Assembly: GCA_014380705.1 (NCBI GenBank)
Contig: JACMJI010000324.1
Location: 1 to 10,194 of the forward strand
Direction: 5' to 3'
Length of the DNA stretch: 10,194 nt
Origin: Gorillibacterium sp.
GTDB lineage: Bacteria; Bacillota; Bacilli; Paenibacillales; NBRC-103111
Part shown: piece after piece, positions 1 through 5,904 of the stretch
Layout: every line of letters begins with the position of its first letter
Numbering within the stretch: the first letter of the stretch is position 1
Position numbers and translations under genes: made by a program
Notes under the pieces: model-generated
What the model was told of the DNA's origin: nothing
What the model saw: only the letters and a program-made list of their open reading frames with translations
Database searches by the model: none

Positions 1-2
1 AT

Positions 3-395
3 GCGGGTGCTGCACGGGGACTACAGACCGCAGGGTACGCTACCGATCCCCATTATGCAAATAAGCTTATCGGTATTATAGAGACTTATAACTTACTAGC
101 GTTTGATCGAGAGGGGAAATGGGCAATGTCTAGAATATCAGAATTGGAAGCCCTGTTGAAAAACGCTGAGGGACGGATCACAGCATTGGAAAAACGCGTG
201 AATATTTCCGGCAATGTACCCATTCCAGAAGTATATCATGCGGCAGTAACCGCAGCTAAATTAGCAGGGATTATTACGACAACAGCGGATAAATCAAAAA
301 TGGAGCTAAATGTAATCCAGATGTTGCATAATGCTGGCTTAACAAACAAAGAGCTAATTGCATCCTTTAAAAACTTCGGCAAGAGCGAGGGGTAA
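3..395 (+). CDS. C-terminal part of a glucosaminidase (GH73-type peptidoglycan hydrolase), 5' end outside window
   Basis: The reading frame is open from the left edge, so this is the last 130 residues of a longer protein and not a gene starting at the ATG at 126. The first 35 residues carry the pattern GLQTAGYATDPHYANKL followed by IIETYNL, typical of the end of the mannosyl-glycoprotein endo-beta-N-acetylglucosaminidase (GH73/FlgJ-like) domain, which cleaves the glycan strands of peptidoglycan. After it come a predicted heptad-like segment (about residues 44-68, ISELEALLKNAEGRITALEK) and a tail of about 60 residues rich in Ala, Ile and Thr that I do not recognise. The tail is not LysM or SH3. 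The catalytic Glu lies upstream of the window. It probably acts at the cell wall. The gene is followed by a long hairpin shared with convergent nucB. I am fairly sure of the domain, less so of the full architecture. Confidence 0.8.
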   Translation, partial: AGAARGLQTAGYATDPHYANKLIGIIETYNLLAFDREGKWAMSRISELEALLKNAEGRITALEKRVNISGNVPIPEVYHAAVTAAKLAGIITTTADKSKMELNVIQMLHNAGLTNKELIASFKNFGKSEG

Positions 396-426
396 AACAC
401 ATTTGAACCCCTTTGATTGACTAAAT

Positions 427-465
427 GAACAATCCCTGTTAACCAATGGCTAGCAGGGATTGTTC
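427..465. terminator. Long hairpin between the convergent glucosaminidase and nucB genes
   Basis: An 18-base stem (427-444 with 448-465) closes a 3-base AAT loop. It has one mismatch and one G-T pair, and its outer 12 pairs are perfect. It lies between two convergent stop codons, so it probably serves both strands. Neither side has a clean U-tract (plus strand continues TTGATTAA), so it may be a weak intrinsic terminator or mainly a 3'-end stabiliser. Confidence 0.6.
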
Positions 466-469
466 TTGA

Positions 470-925
470 TTAAGGTACAATAAATTCTATCCTTGTACCA
501 TCAGGGTAAGCCTCCAACTGATTCCCTACCCAAGAACCAGCCCCTCGATTATCTGCGGGGGTTATGTATGCGATGTCTGCACCTGCACCGCCTTCCTCAC
601 ACATAGCCATAGGCCACTCGTCACGATCATAGCTTTTTTTTGTAGGGACATTTTGCAAAGATAGCTGGCGATTCTCCTCTGCGCCTGACCGATCAATCGT
701 ACAAATAGGCGATTGTTTAGAAGCAATAGCTTCCTGGATATGATGTGCGGTTTCCGGATAACGGTCACTTGGGAACACGAGCTTGACTACAGAATGTTCA
801 GTTGCCGGGTCTTTATCAGTAGGAATCTCAATCCATTTAAAGTAGAAGCCTGCTGTTAGTGCGAGAATGATTAAGATGAAAATGAAGGTGTGGTTGTTAT
901 TGTTTTTGCGTTTTCTTTTTCTCAT
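470..925 (-). CDS. nucB: NucB-type sporulation/extracellular deoxyribonuclease, membrane-anchored or secreted
   Basis: The protein has 151 residues from the ATG at 925, which is preceded by a GGGGGAC ribosome binding site about 7 bases away. An ATG at 970 has no such site. The N terminus is strongly basic (RKRKRK) and followed by a hydrophobic segment at about residues 13-28, giving a signal peptide or single membrane anchor. The rest is the NucA/NucB deoxyribonuclease domain: [10 protein letters not shown] (51-60), CTIDR (75-79), [10 protein letters not shown] (100-109) and [11 protein letters not shown] (124-134). From memory these blocks are almost the same in B. subtilis NucB, an extracellular non-specific DNase made by the mother cell in sporulation and also able to disperse biofilm. 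Length is close to the family norm and all recognisable motifs are intact. It is transcribed alone, divergent from the glycosyltransferase operon. NucA, the competence paralogue, is the main alternative. Confidence 0.9.
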   Translation of the reverse strand: MRKRKRKNNNNHTFIFILIILALTAGFYFKWIEIPTDKDPATEHSVVKLVFPSDRYPETAHHIQEAIASKQSPICTIDRSGAEENRQLSLQNVPTKKSYDRDEWPMAMCEEGGAGADIAYITPADNRGAGSWVGNQLEAYPDGTRIEFIVP

Positions 926-958
926 GGTAGTGTCCCCCAGTTGTAAATTTGCTTTTCG

Positions 959-964
959 ATTATA
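959..964 (-). promoter_or_regulatory. Extended -10 promoter element for nucB
   Basis: On the minus strand the sequence reads TGC-TATAAT, a perfect -10 with the TGn extension. It is followed by a predicted start about 28 bases before the nucB ATG. No good -35 is visible at 16-18 bases, as is common for extended -10 promoters. B. subtilis nucB is known to use sigma-E, whose -10 (CATACANT) this resembles only partly, so the sigma factor is uncertain. Confidence 0.45.
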
Positions 965-1019
965 GCACAAGACTAGGACGCTGAAACTTCAATAAAATTA
1001 GAACGGAGATAAATTTGGC

Positions 1020-1047
1020 TTGTTTTATATGAAATCAGCGGTATACT
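1020..1047 (+). promoter_or_regulatory. Candidate sigma-A promoter of the GT2-DUF2304-EamA operon
   Basis: TTGTTT at 1020-1025 and TATACT at 1042-1047 are 16 bases apart. The start would lie near 1054, giving a leader of about 85 bases before the ATG at 1141. The match is reasonable but not perfect. No other promoter-like pair is better in this divergent intergenic region. Confidence 0.45.
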
Positions 1048-1140
1048 ATTTATTTGAGTGCTTATCTTTAGAAATGTAAGGGCACAATATTGGAATAAGC
1101 AAAGCTGCAGTATTACATGCGCAACAGAGGAGAGTTTTCT

Positions 1141-1839
1141 ATGAAGGCGCTGGTTATCATTCCGGCATACAACGAAGAGAAAAGTATAGTACCGGTCATT
1201 CATTCCGTAAAAAAGTGGCACCCAAACATCGATATCGTTGTGGTCAATGATGGGTCTAAAGATCAGACCAGTCGTGTGGCCAAGGAAACTGGACTTGCTT
1301 ACGTGGTCGACCTTCCTGTTAACTTAGGTATCGGCGGGGCTGTGCAAACAGGCTATCTATTTGCTTATCGTAACAACTATGATATCGCTATCCAGATTGA
1401 TGCAGACGGACAACATGATCCAGCGGACCTGGAGAAGATTATAGATGTTGTTGCTAGTGGGGGAGCGGCTTGCTGTATCGGTTCGCGGTTTGTTGAGAAA
1501 ACGGAATATAAGCCTAGCTTCTTCCGGGGATTTGGGATCAATTTCTTCTCAAGTATGATCAAGATTACTGTAGGCAAAAGGATTACCGATCCTACCTCAG
1601 GCTTTCGTGCAGTCAACCGGCAGGTCATTGAGGTGTTTGCTCACTATTATCCAGATGATTACCCAGAGGTTGAAGCTATTGTTCTTCTGACACGGTTAGG
1701 GCACAGTGTCAAGGAGGCGTCGGTGCATATGCACAGCCGGTCAGCTGGTCGTTCATCGATCACCCCCTTTAAATCTATGTATTATATGATTAAAGTATCG
1801 CTTGCTGTTATCATGACCCGGATAAGGAACGTGAATTAA
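1141..1839 (+). CDS. Family 2 glycosyltransferase, DPM1-like (polyprenyl-phosphate sugar synthase type)
   Basis: The protein has 232 residues from the ATG at 1141, which has a GAGGAG site 8-9 bases upstream. The frame also opens at 1117, but without a ribosome binding site. It is a GT-A fold enzyme of the dolichol-phosphate-mannose/undecaprenyl-phosphate-sugar synthase group. Motifs: IIPAYNEE (6-13), VVVNDGSKDQT (33-43), NLGIGGAVQTG (61-71), the metal- and nucleotide-binding DADGQHDP (87-94), DPTSGFRAV (150-158), YPEVE (174-178) and RSAGRSS (200-206). It lacks the two C-terminal membrane helices of GtrB-type enzymes and has only a weakly hydrophobic stretch at about 214-225, so it is probably peripheral at the cytoplasmic membrane. 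The next gene, a DUF2304 membrane protein, may supply the anchor. The likely reaction is transfer of a hexose from a nucleotide sugar to polyprenyl phosphate; the sugar cannot be read from the sequence. Confidence 0.88.
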   Translation: MKALVIIPAYNEEKSIVPVIHSVKKWHPNIDIVVVNDGSKDQTSRVAKETGLAYVVDLPVNLGIGGAVQTGYLFAYRNNYDIAIQIDADGQHDPADLEKIIDVVASGGAACCIGSRFVEKTEYKPSFFRGFGINFFSSMIKITVGKRITDPTSGFRAVNRQVIEVFAHYYPDDYPEVEAIVLLTRLGHSVKEASVHMHSRSAGRSSITPFKSMYYMIKVSLAVIMTRIRNVN

Positions 1840-1843
1840 ACCC

Positions 1844-2209
1844 ATGAATATATTTTTTCTCTCCGTTATTTTTTGCTTGATCTTCTTAGGCTTTGTCGTG
1901 GAAATGATTCGGAGGCGGAGAATATCCGAACGATATTCTCTGTTGTGGCTGATTCTTGGCTTTGTTATGCTGCTTTTCAGTCTATTTCCATCGTTGTTAA
2001 ACCGGATTTCTCAGGCTATTGGAATTGTTTATGGGACATCCCTATTGTTTTTTATCGGGTTTCTATTTTCTCTCGTTTTTATTCTTCATTTGACAACGGT
2101 GCTCACCAAGTTGGACCGTAAGATGACCCGGTTAACGCAAGAGCTTGCACTCCTAAAATCTCGTCAGGAGGAAGCTGCTGATGACCGTCATACTGATCGT
2201 TCTTTGTAA
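1844..2209 (+). CDS. DUF2304 family small membrane protein
   Basis: The 121-residue protein has three hydrophobic helices (about 3-20, 32-50 and 63-84). A basic cytoplasmic loop RRRRISER (23-30) and a charged, heptad-like C-terminal tail (about 88-112) flank them. This layout and the sequence are typical of DUF2304 proteins, which are commonly found next to GT2 glycosyltransferases; their biochemical role is unknown to me. It starts 4 bases after the glycosyltransferase stop with only a weak, distant AAGGA site, suggesting translational coupling. Its last 29 bases overlap the next gene in another frame. By context it probably partners the glycosyltransferase or the EamA protein at the membrane. 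Confidence 0.85.
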   Translation: MNIFFLSVIFCLIFLGFVVEMIRRRRISERYSLLWLILGFVMLLFSLFPSLLNRISQAIGIVYGTSLLFFIGFLFSLVFILHLTTVLTKLDRKMTRLTQELALLKSRQEEAADDRHTDRSL

Positions 2210-2528
2210 TGTGCTGCTGCTGGTTACGGGACAAACCATGTGGAAAGCGGCCCTCAACCGACACCCGCTTCGTTCGCCAAGCGATATTCTGCCGCTGCTG
2301 TCCGACCCGGTTATGCTGGGTGGCTGTCTGTTGTTCGGAGTGGCTACCATCGTCTGGTTCTATGCACTTAGCCGCTATGACTTGAGTCGGATTTATCCGC
2401 TGCAATCAATGGCTTATGTTCTTGGGGCACTGTCTGGTATTTTGTTGTTTAAAGAAACCATGACGTCTGTTCAGTGGATCGGGGTTGTCTTGATCGTCGG
2501 TGGTGCTGTTCTTGTTGCAAAGCCCTAA
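2181..2528 (+). CDS. Half-size EamA/SMR-type transporter, ArnE/ArnF-like
   Basis: The protein has 115 residues with four hydrophobic helices (about 3-21, 43-62, 71-90 and 97-113), a single EamA repeat. Full-length EamA proteins have ten helices in two repeats, so this one should dimerise. Its ATG lies inside the preceding gene and has a perfect AGGAGG site 9 bases upstream, so the 29-base overlap is real. Family signatures include GQTMWKAAL (17-25), the YPLQSMAY loop into helix 3 (72-79), and the conserved KET (91-93) followed by the last helix. ArnE/ArnF, which flip undecaprenyl-phosphate-aminoarabinose, are of this type. Together with the GT2 and DUF2304 genes, flipping of a lipid-linked sugar is a reasonable inference. 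A small multidrug resistance pump is the alternative. The gene ends at the hairpin at 2567-2605. Confidence 0.8.
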   Translation: MTVILIVLCNVLLLVTGQTMWKAALNRHPLRSPSDILPLLSDPVMLGGCLLFGVATIVWFYALSRYDLSRIYPLQSMAYVLGALSGILLFKETMTSVQWIGVVLIVGGAVLVAKP

Positions 2529-2566
2529 ACCATACGTACTGATTACGGGTATTGCATTTAATATTC

Positions 2567-2605
2567 AAAAGCGCCATCTCCCGGAATGTAGGGGATGGCG
2601 CTTTT
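2567..2605. terminator. Bidirectional intrinsic terminator between the EamA and CBS genes
   Basis: AAAAGCGCCATC (2567-2578) pairs perfectly with GATGGCGCTTTT (2594-2605). Further GGG/CCC pairs lie around a one-base bulge, and the loop is short. The A-tract on one side and T-tract on the other make it work on both strands, as expected between convergent genes. Confidence 0.85.
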
Positions 2606-2633
2606 GCTCGAAATTTAAGAAGAGATAAATCCT

Positions 2634-3050
2634 TTAAACAGTAACCCCTTTTAACACGAATTTGGCGCAATACTCGATAACATCGCTTCGACGAACAATA
2701 CCAATAAATTTATCGGTATCATCCACAACCGGGACAAAGTTCTGCGTCTGTACTCGGCTGATTAAGTCCTCCATATTGGCATCAATTCGTACGGATTTGG
2801 TTTGTAGGCGAAACGGAACTTCGGACAATGAATGACGATGGATATTATCAAAGGAGATGTGCTTGTTATTTTTTAAGAACCAGAGGAGGTCGCCTTCGGT
2901 CAATGATCCAGCAAACGTGCCATCTTCATTCAGTACAGGGACTGAGGTGTAACGATGAAACTCCATCTTTTCTAAGGTCTGTCTAAGGGTCGTCTCGGGT
3001 GTTAAGCAGATGACTTCACTTTTGGGTAATAGAAAAAAAGCAATATTCAT
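2634..3050 (-). CDS. Two-CBS-domain protein of unknown ligand
   Basis: The 138-residue protein is almost only a CBS pair (Bateman module). CBS1 covers about residues 9-60 (SEVICLTPETTLRQTLEKM, YTSVPVLNEDGTFAGSLTEGDLL) and CBS2 about 82-130 (SVRIDANMEDLI, NFVPVVDDTDKFIGIVRRSDVI). Such modules bind adenine nucleotides or related ligands and usually regulate another protein. Here no effector domain is fused, so the partner must be separate. The -GxLTEGDLL- and -GIVRRSDVI- ends of the repeats match the adenosine-binding pattern of the family. The ATG at 3050 is the only start in frame, but the AAAGGAG site is 13 bases from it, longer than usual. The gene is transcribed alone, divergent from the acetyltransferase. 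Confidence 0.88.
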   Translation of the reverse strand: MNIAFFLLPKSEVICLTPETTLRQTLEKMEFHRYTSVPVLNEDGTFAGSLTEGDLLWFLKNNKHISFDNIHRHSLSEVPFRLQTKSVRIDANMEDLISRVQTQNFVPVVDDTDKFIGIVRRSDVIEYCAKFVLKGVTV

Positions 3051-3125
3051 TTGGCTTGTGTAACTCCTTTAGAATCTGATCAGTACTTCTTCATTGTACC
3101 AAATTAGCGACCAGGATAACAGGTA

Positions 3126-3154
3126 TTTACGTATGAGTTAAAAAAGGATACATT
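3126..3154 (+). promoter_or_regulatory. Candidate sigma-A promoter of the GNAT gene
   Basis: TTTACG (3126-3131) and TACATT (3149-3154) are separated by exactly 17 bases. This would give a leader of about 48 bases to the ATG at 3209. The match to consensus is moderate. Confidence 0.4.
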
Positions 3155-3208
3155 GGGAAAAAAGAATTAGCGATGATGGAATATGGATAGGAGATGACCT
3201 AAATCCAC

Positions 3209-3676
3209 ATGGATAAGCTAAAAGTAAACACACAAAAAGTAAGAAATCAAAATTTGTTGGATCAATGTATAGCCATCCGTTTAACTGTATTTGTTGACGA
3301 GCAAAAAGTGCCACTTGATGAGGAACTAGATGAGTTTGATGTTCATCCTGAGGCATGTAACCATTTCCTTACGAAGGTGGATGGAGTCATAGCCGCTACG
3401 GGACGTTCTAGGATATACGATGCAGAGACCCAAGTTACCTACAAACTCCAGCGTATTGCTGTCCTTGCGGAATTCAGAGGCTGCGGGATCGGTCGAGAGT
3501 TGGTTCAAGCCATGGAGCATGACGCTGTCAAATCAGGAGCTCAGTTTACCCTTTTAGATGCCCAATGTCAGGCTGAACCTTTCTATAAGAAGCTAGGCTA
3601 TGTCACTCTATCGGAAGAAACCTTTCTTGATGCGGGAATTCCTCATGTCCAAATGAAGAAAAAGTTACTTCTTTAG
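3209..3676 (+). CDS. GNAT family N-acetyltransferase, YjcF/ElaA-like
   Basis: The 155-residue protein has a complete GNAT fold. Visible signatures are VFVDEQKVP (27-35), typical of the YjcF/ElaA group; QRIAVLAEFRGCGIG (81-95), with the acetyl-CoA pyrophosphate-binding R-G-C-G-I-G loop; AQCQAEPFYKKLGY (118-131), the motif B region; and FLDAGIPHVQM (139-149), which closely matches the end of B. subtilis YjcF as I remember it. The natural substrate of this group is not established, so only acetyl transfer to an amine or thiol can be assumed. The start is fixed by an in-frame stop at 3200-3202. The nearest ribosome binding site (AGGAG) is 15 bases away, which is long. No terminator is evident before the convergent metallo-beta-lactamase-fold gene. 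Confidence 0.87.
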   Translation: MDKLKVNTQKVRNQNLLDQCIAIRLTVFVDEQKVPLDEELDEFDVHPEACNHFLTKVDGVIAATGRSRIYDAETQVTYKLQRIAVLAEFRGCGIGRELVQAMEHDAVKSGAQFTLLDAQCQAEPFYKKLGYVTLSEETFLDAGIPHVQMKKKLLL

Positions 3677-3787
3677 CAAACCATCCATTTTCGGAGGACT
3701 GGGTTATTCTATCCATGTATAGTTCTTCTACTCTTTAGCAACCGCGAAGCTTGGGCTCTATGGTTTCTAGGATCATCGATTTCCTTT

Positions 3788-4534
3788 TTATAGATCGAAG
3801 GTGTAAAGCTTCTGCTGTAGAAGAAAATGCATAGAGCCCGTCTGTTTTGTAAACCTCTCCATCTCATCTCCGTAATGCATAAGTAGTGTGGCTCGCTGGA
3901 TTTCCTCTGGCAACGCCAGCAGGTCATCTAAGGCTGTATGAACGACTCCTGGCCCCGTGAGCTGGCATTCGTGAAGAAGGTGCTTACAACCCCGTTCATA
4001 GTATACATAGTCAATGAGGGACCGATCAAAGACAGTGTCTGAGCTAAAGAACATCTTCTCATTCAAGATCAGAGCAACACTCGCTTTGTCAGGAATATGG
4101 CGAGTGGGCAGCGACTCTATAGTAAATCCTGGAGCAAGCTCAACTGAAACGTGCGCTGCTAATGGCGTGACCTCGAAGTAGTCGTTTAGACAATTCATGC
4201 CTTCTCTTCGATTTTCCATGCCTCCCCGCAGGGTGTTCTCCCAAATGGGTTCAATGAGTGCCTCCGGAAGAAGAAGTCTAAGTTTTTTACCGTAAATATA
4301 TTTCATGCGGAAGGCTAGTTCCTCCAGCCCGCCAACATGATCGCCGTGGAGGTGGGTGATTAGGATTCCATCGATTCGATCAAGCTCCATCCCGATCTCA
4401 TGCAGAACACGGGGAGCAGTAATACCGCAATCTACGAGCAAGGTATAATCACCACAGGTAAACAACCCATTGTTGTTCGCATATTTCTTGGCAAAGGCGC
4501 CGCCGGTGCCTAGCATATACAGCTCAAGCTTCAT
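3788..4534 (-). CDS. Metallo-beta-lactamase fold hydrolase (RNase Z/PhnP-like arrangement)
   Basis: The 248-residue protein starts at the ATG at 4534, behind an AAGGAG site 12 bases away. This start gives the MKLELYMLGTGGAFAKKY opening usual for such proteins. An in-frame ATG at 4567 lacks a site. Metal ligands are in place: HLHGDH (61-66), His146 in TRHIPDK, Asp166 in SSDT, and His220 in LMHYGD. The early GTGGAF turn and the NNNGL stretch (20-24) recall RNase Z, PhnP and Sfp-like phosphodiesterases rather than true beta-lactamases. The substrate is unknown; a phosphodiester is the best guess from the fold. The C-terminal half is well conserved in length, and the gene is transcribed alone. 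A 10-base inverted repeat (3753-3762 with 3830-3839) spans its 3' end but has no U-tract. Confidence 0.85.
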   Translation of the reverse strand: MKLELYMLGTGGAFAKKYANNNGLFTCGDYTLLVDCGITAPRVLHEIGMELDRIDGILITHLHGDHVGGLEELAFRMKYIYGKKLRLLLPEALIEPIWENTLRGGMENRREGMNCLNDYFEVTPLAAHVSVELAPGFTIESLPTRHIPDKASVALILNEKMFFSSDTVFDRSLIDYVYYERGCKHLLHECQLTGPGVVHTALDDLLALPEEIQRATLLMHYGDEMERFTKQTGSMHFLLQQKLYTFDL

Positions 4535-4698
4535 AGAGGCTCTAGTCTCCTTCGATTTCGGAATCATTGTATGTACACTACTTTATCACGAAATCCTGAT
4601 TCAATAAAAGTTTGCATTTTTTCTTTAGCCAAGCATCTATTTTTCCCTTTTCATACATACCTTGTTCGTATAACGATAAAACGAAACGAGGGAGCCCA

Positions 4699-4905
4699 AT
4701 GGCTAAAGCCAACGCTAGAAAAAAAGAATTACCAAGTATTATGGATAAACATCGCTACAACATGAAGATCGTTACTTCGGACATTTGTTTATCATGTAAA
4801 CAAAAATGTTTGCGCGGAATCCAATATATGGAAAGCTTATCTGTTCCGGGTGCTATTGGTAGAGGGGTTCCCTGTGTTCTAACGAAAGGCAGAGCCTACA
4901 AGTAA
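4699..4905 (+). CDS. Small basic protein with a CxxCxxxC cluster, function unknown
   Basis: The 68-residue protein starts at the ATG at 4699, just behind a strong GAGGGAG site. The frame is open further upstream, but without a site. I do not recognise the family. The N terminus is basic (KANARKK, 3-9). Cysteines sit at 30, 33, 37 and 59, the first three as CLSCKQKC, which could bind zinc or an Fe-S cluster or form disulfides. The C terminus is GRGVPCVLTKGRAYK. There is no signal peptide or membrane helix, so a cytoplasmic protein is likely. The strong ribosome binding site, the ordered spacing and isolation between terminated neighbours argue for a real gene; no codon statistics were computed. 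Confidence 0.65.
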   Translation: MAKANARKKELPSIMDKHRYNMKIVTSDICLSCKQKCLRGIQYMESLSVPGAIGRGVPCVLTKGRAYK

Positions 4906-4989
4906 AGAGAAAGTAGCCTCCCCCTAAACTATTCTAATATGGTTGAACAAGCAATAATGGAGTTATCAGTTGAAGGGGGAGAGCTCGGT

Positions 4990-5046
4990 ATGAGCACAGG
5001 GTTCGCGATTGGCTTTCTTAAACGACGGAATGGTTGCCAATGGTAA
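4990..5046 (+). CDS. Possible 18-residue small ORF with a strong ribosome binding site
   Basis: ATG at 4990 opens an 18-codon frame (MSTGFAIGFLKRRNGCQW). It is preceded 8 bases upstream by AGGGGGAG (4974-4981), as good a site as any in the window. The peptide has a hydrophobic start and a basic, Cys-containing end. I know no homologue. Perfect complementarity of CTCCCCCT at 4918-4925 to the ribosome binding site could hide it in a hairpin. It could also be chance, since 18 codons prove nothing. It lies in the 263-base space between the Cys protein and the copper amine oxidase-like gene, which otherwise shows only a poor TATAAA-type -10 near 5123. Confidence 0.25.
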   Translation: MSTGFAIGFLKRRNGCQW

Positions 5047-5168
5047 AGCCTGAATAATTGGTTATAGAGGAAAGATGTTCAAATTTTTTTGCTAAGCAAC
5101 GCAACTCCTGAACTTTATCAGAGTATAAATTAACATACAACACCGAACTGATGGAGGGAAAGGACAAG

Positions 5169-5786
5169 ATGAAAACCAAACGATTGGTTGTCCTATTCAC
5201 AGCCTTTACGCTGCTCTTTGGAGCCAGTGTATATGCAGAGTCTATGTGGGGAGATTACAACGGATTTTCAAAGATCAAGGTACGGGTAGAAGGCAATGAA
5301 CTTAAAGTTTCAGACAACGAAGTGCCCGCTTTAGTAATGAATGAACGCACAATGATTCCTCTTCACCAGGTAGCCAGTGAGCTGCGATCCTTGGTTAATT
5401 GGAATAGTGCTACACAGACCGTGGAAGTGTACAAACCTAACGTCAACATGGTTTTCGCCCAGGATGTGAGCAAAGAGGATTTCACCATCAAGAGACCTTT
5501 CGCTCGAGTAGATTTAGGGCAAACTGTTGACTTTGTGGTCTGTATCGATGTGGACAACCTAAATGTACCGGTTGATGGATTTCGAGTATCGATTGTTGCC
5601 CCGAACGGTGACACGGTGGCTAATAGTAATTTAATCGCGCTCCGCAATCCAAAAGATACATCATTCTGGTATTATTGGCCGATTAAGGTTGCATTTTCCC
5701 AGAAAGGTAACTACAAGGTCAAATTTGCTTTTCAACATAAAGGCGAATTTGTTGTTGTCTCCGAGAAGACGATTGTTTCCAAATAG
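5169..5786 (+). CDS. Secreted protein with one copper amine oxidase N-terminal-like domain and a C-terminal beta domain
   Basis: The 205-residue protein starts at the ATG at 5169 (AAAGGA site 4-5 bases upstream). A clear signal peptide ends at about residue 23 (hydrophobic core LVVLFTAFTLLFG, then ASVYA before ES). Residues 36-90 form a single copper amine oxidase N-terminal-like domain (PF07833): VEGNELKVSDNEVPAL, MNERTMIPLHQVASEL and VNWNSATQTVEVYK. In Paenibacillus and relatives this domain is a secreted, probably cell-surface module. It does not imply amine oxidase activity, and no catalytic domain is present. Residues 112-205 are rich in alternating beta strands (VDFVVCIDVDNL, GFRVSIVAPNGD, YKVKFAFQHKGEFVVVSE), fitting an Ig-like or CARDB-like fold, but I cannot name the family. 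The gene ends at a good terminator and is transcribed alone. Confidence 0.85.
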   Translation: MKTKRLVVLFTAFTLLFGASVYAESMWGDYNGFSKIKVRVEGNELKVSDNEVPALVMNERTMIPLHQVASELRSLVNWNSATQTVEVYKPNVNMVFAQDVSKEDFTIKRPFARVDLGQTVDFVVCIDVDNLNVPVDGFRVSIVAPNGDTVANSNLIALRNPKDTSFWYYWPIKVAFSQKGNYKVKFAFQHKGEFVVVSEKTIVSK

Positions 5787-5813
5787 TATATGTTTACAAT
5801 CAACTTTTTTGCT

Positions 5814-5843
5814 AAGCCGTTCATAAGAACGGCTTTTCTTTTT
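5814..5843 (+). terminator. Intrinsic terminator of the copper amine oxidase-like gene
   Basis: AAGCCGTTC (5814-5822) and GAACGGCTT (5827-5835) form a perfect 9-base stem with an ATAA loop, followed by a T-rich tail. It lies 27 bases after the stop codon. Confidence 0.88.
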
Positions 5844-5904
5844 GGTAAAACTTATGGTAGGATATGTAGGCATGGAAACTTTAAACAAGAAGCGAGGGGA
5901 TATC

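Noticed and set aside
126..395. A separate 89-residue gene starting at ATG 126
   Set aside because: The frame is open upstream to the window edge and encodes a recognisable glucosaminidase end, with no ribosome binding site before 126.
3173..3202. Tiny frames MMEYG, MDRR and MT before the GNAT start as regulatory minigenes
   Set aside because: The AGG-AGA codons simply are the ribosome binding site, and three- to six-codon frames in AT-rich leaders are expected by chance.
4566..4571. TACAAT -10 for the MBL-fold gene on the minus strand
   Set aside because: No -35-like hexamer lies at 16-18 bases and there is no TG extension, so the evidence is too thin to list as a promoter.
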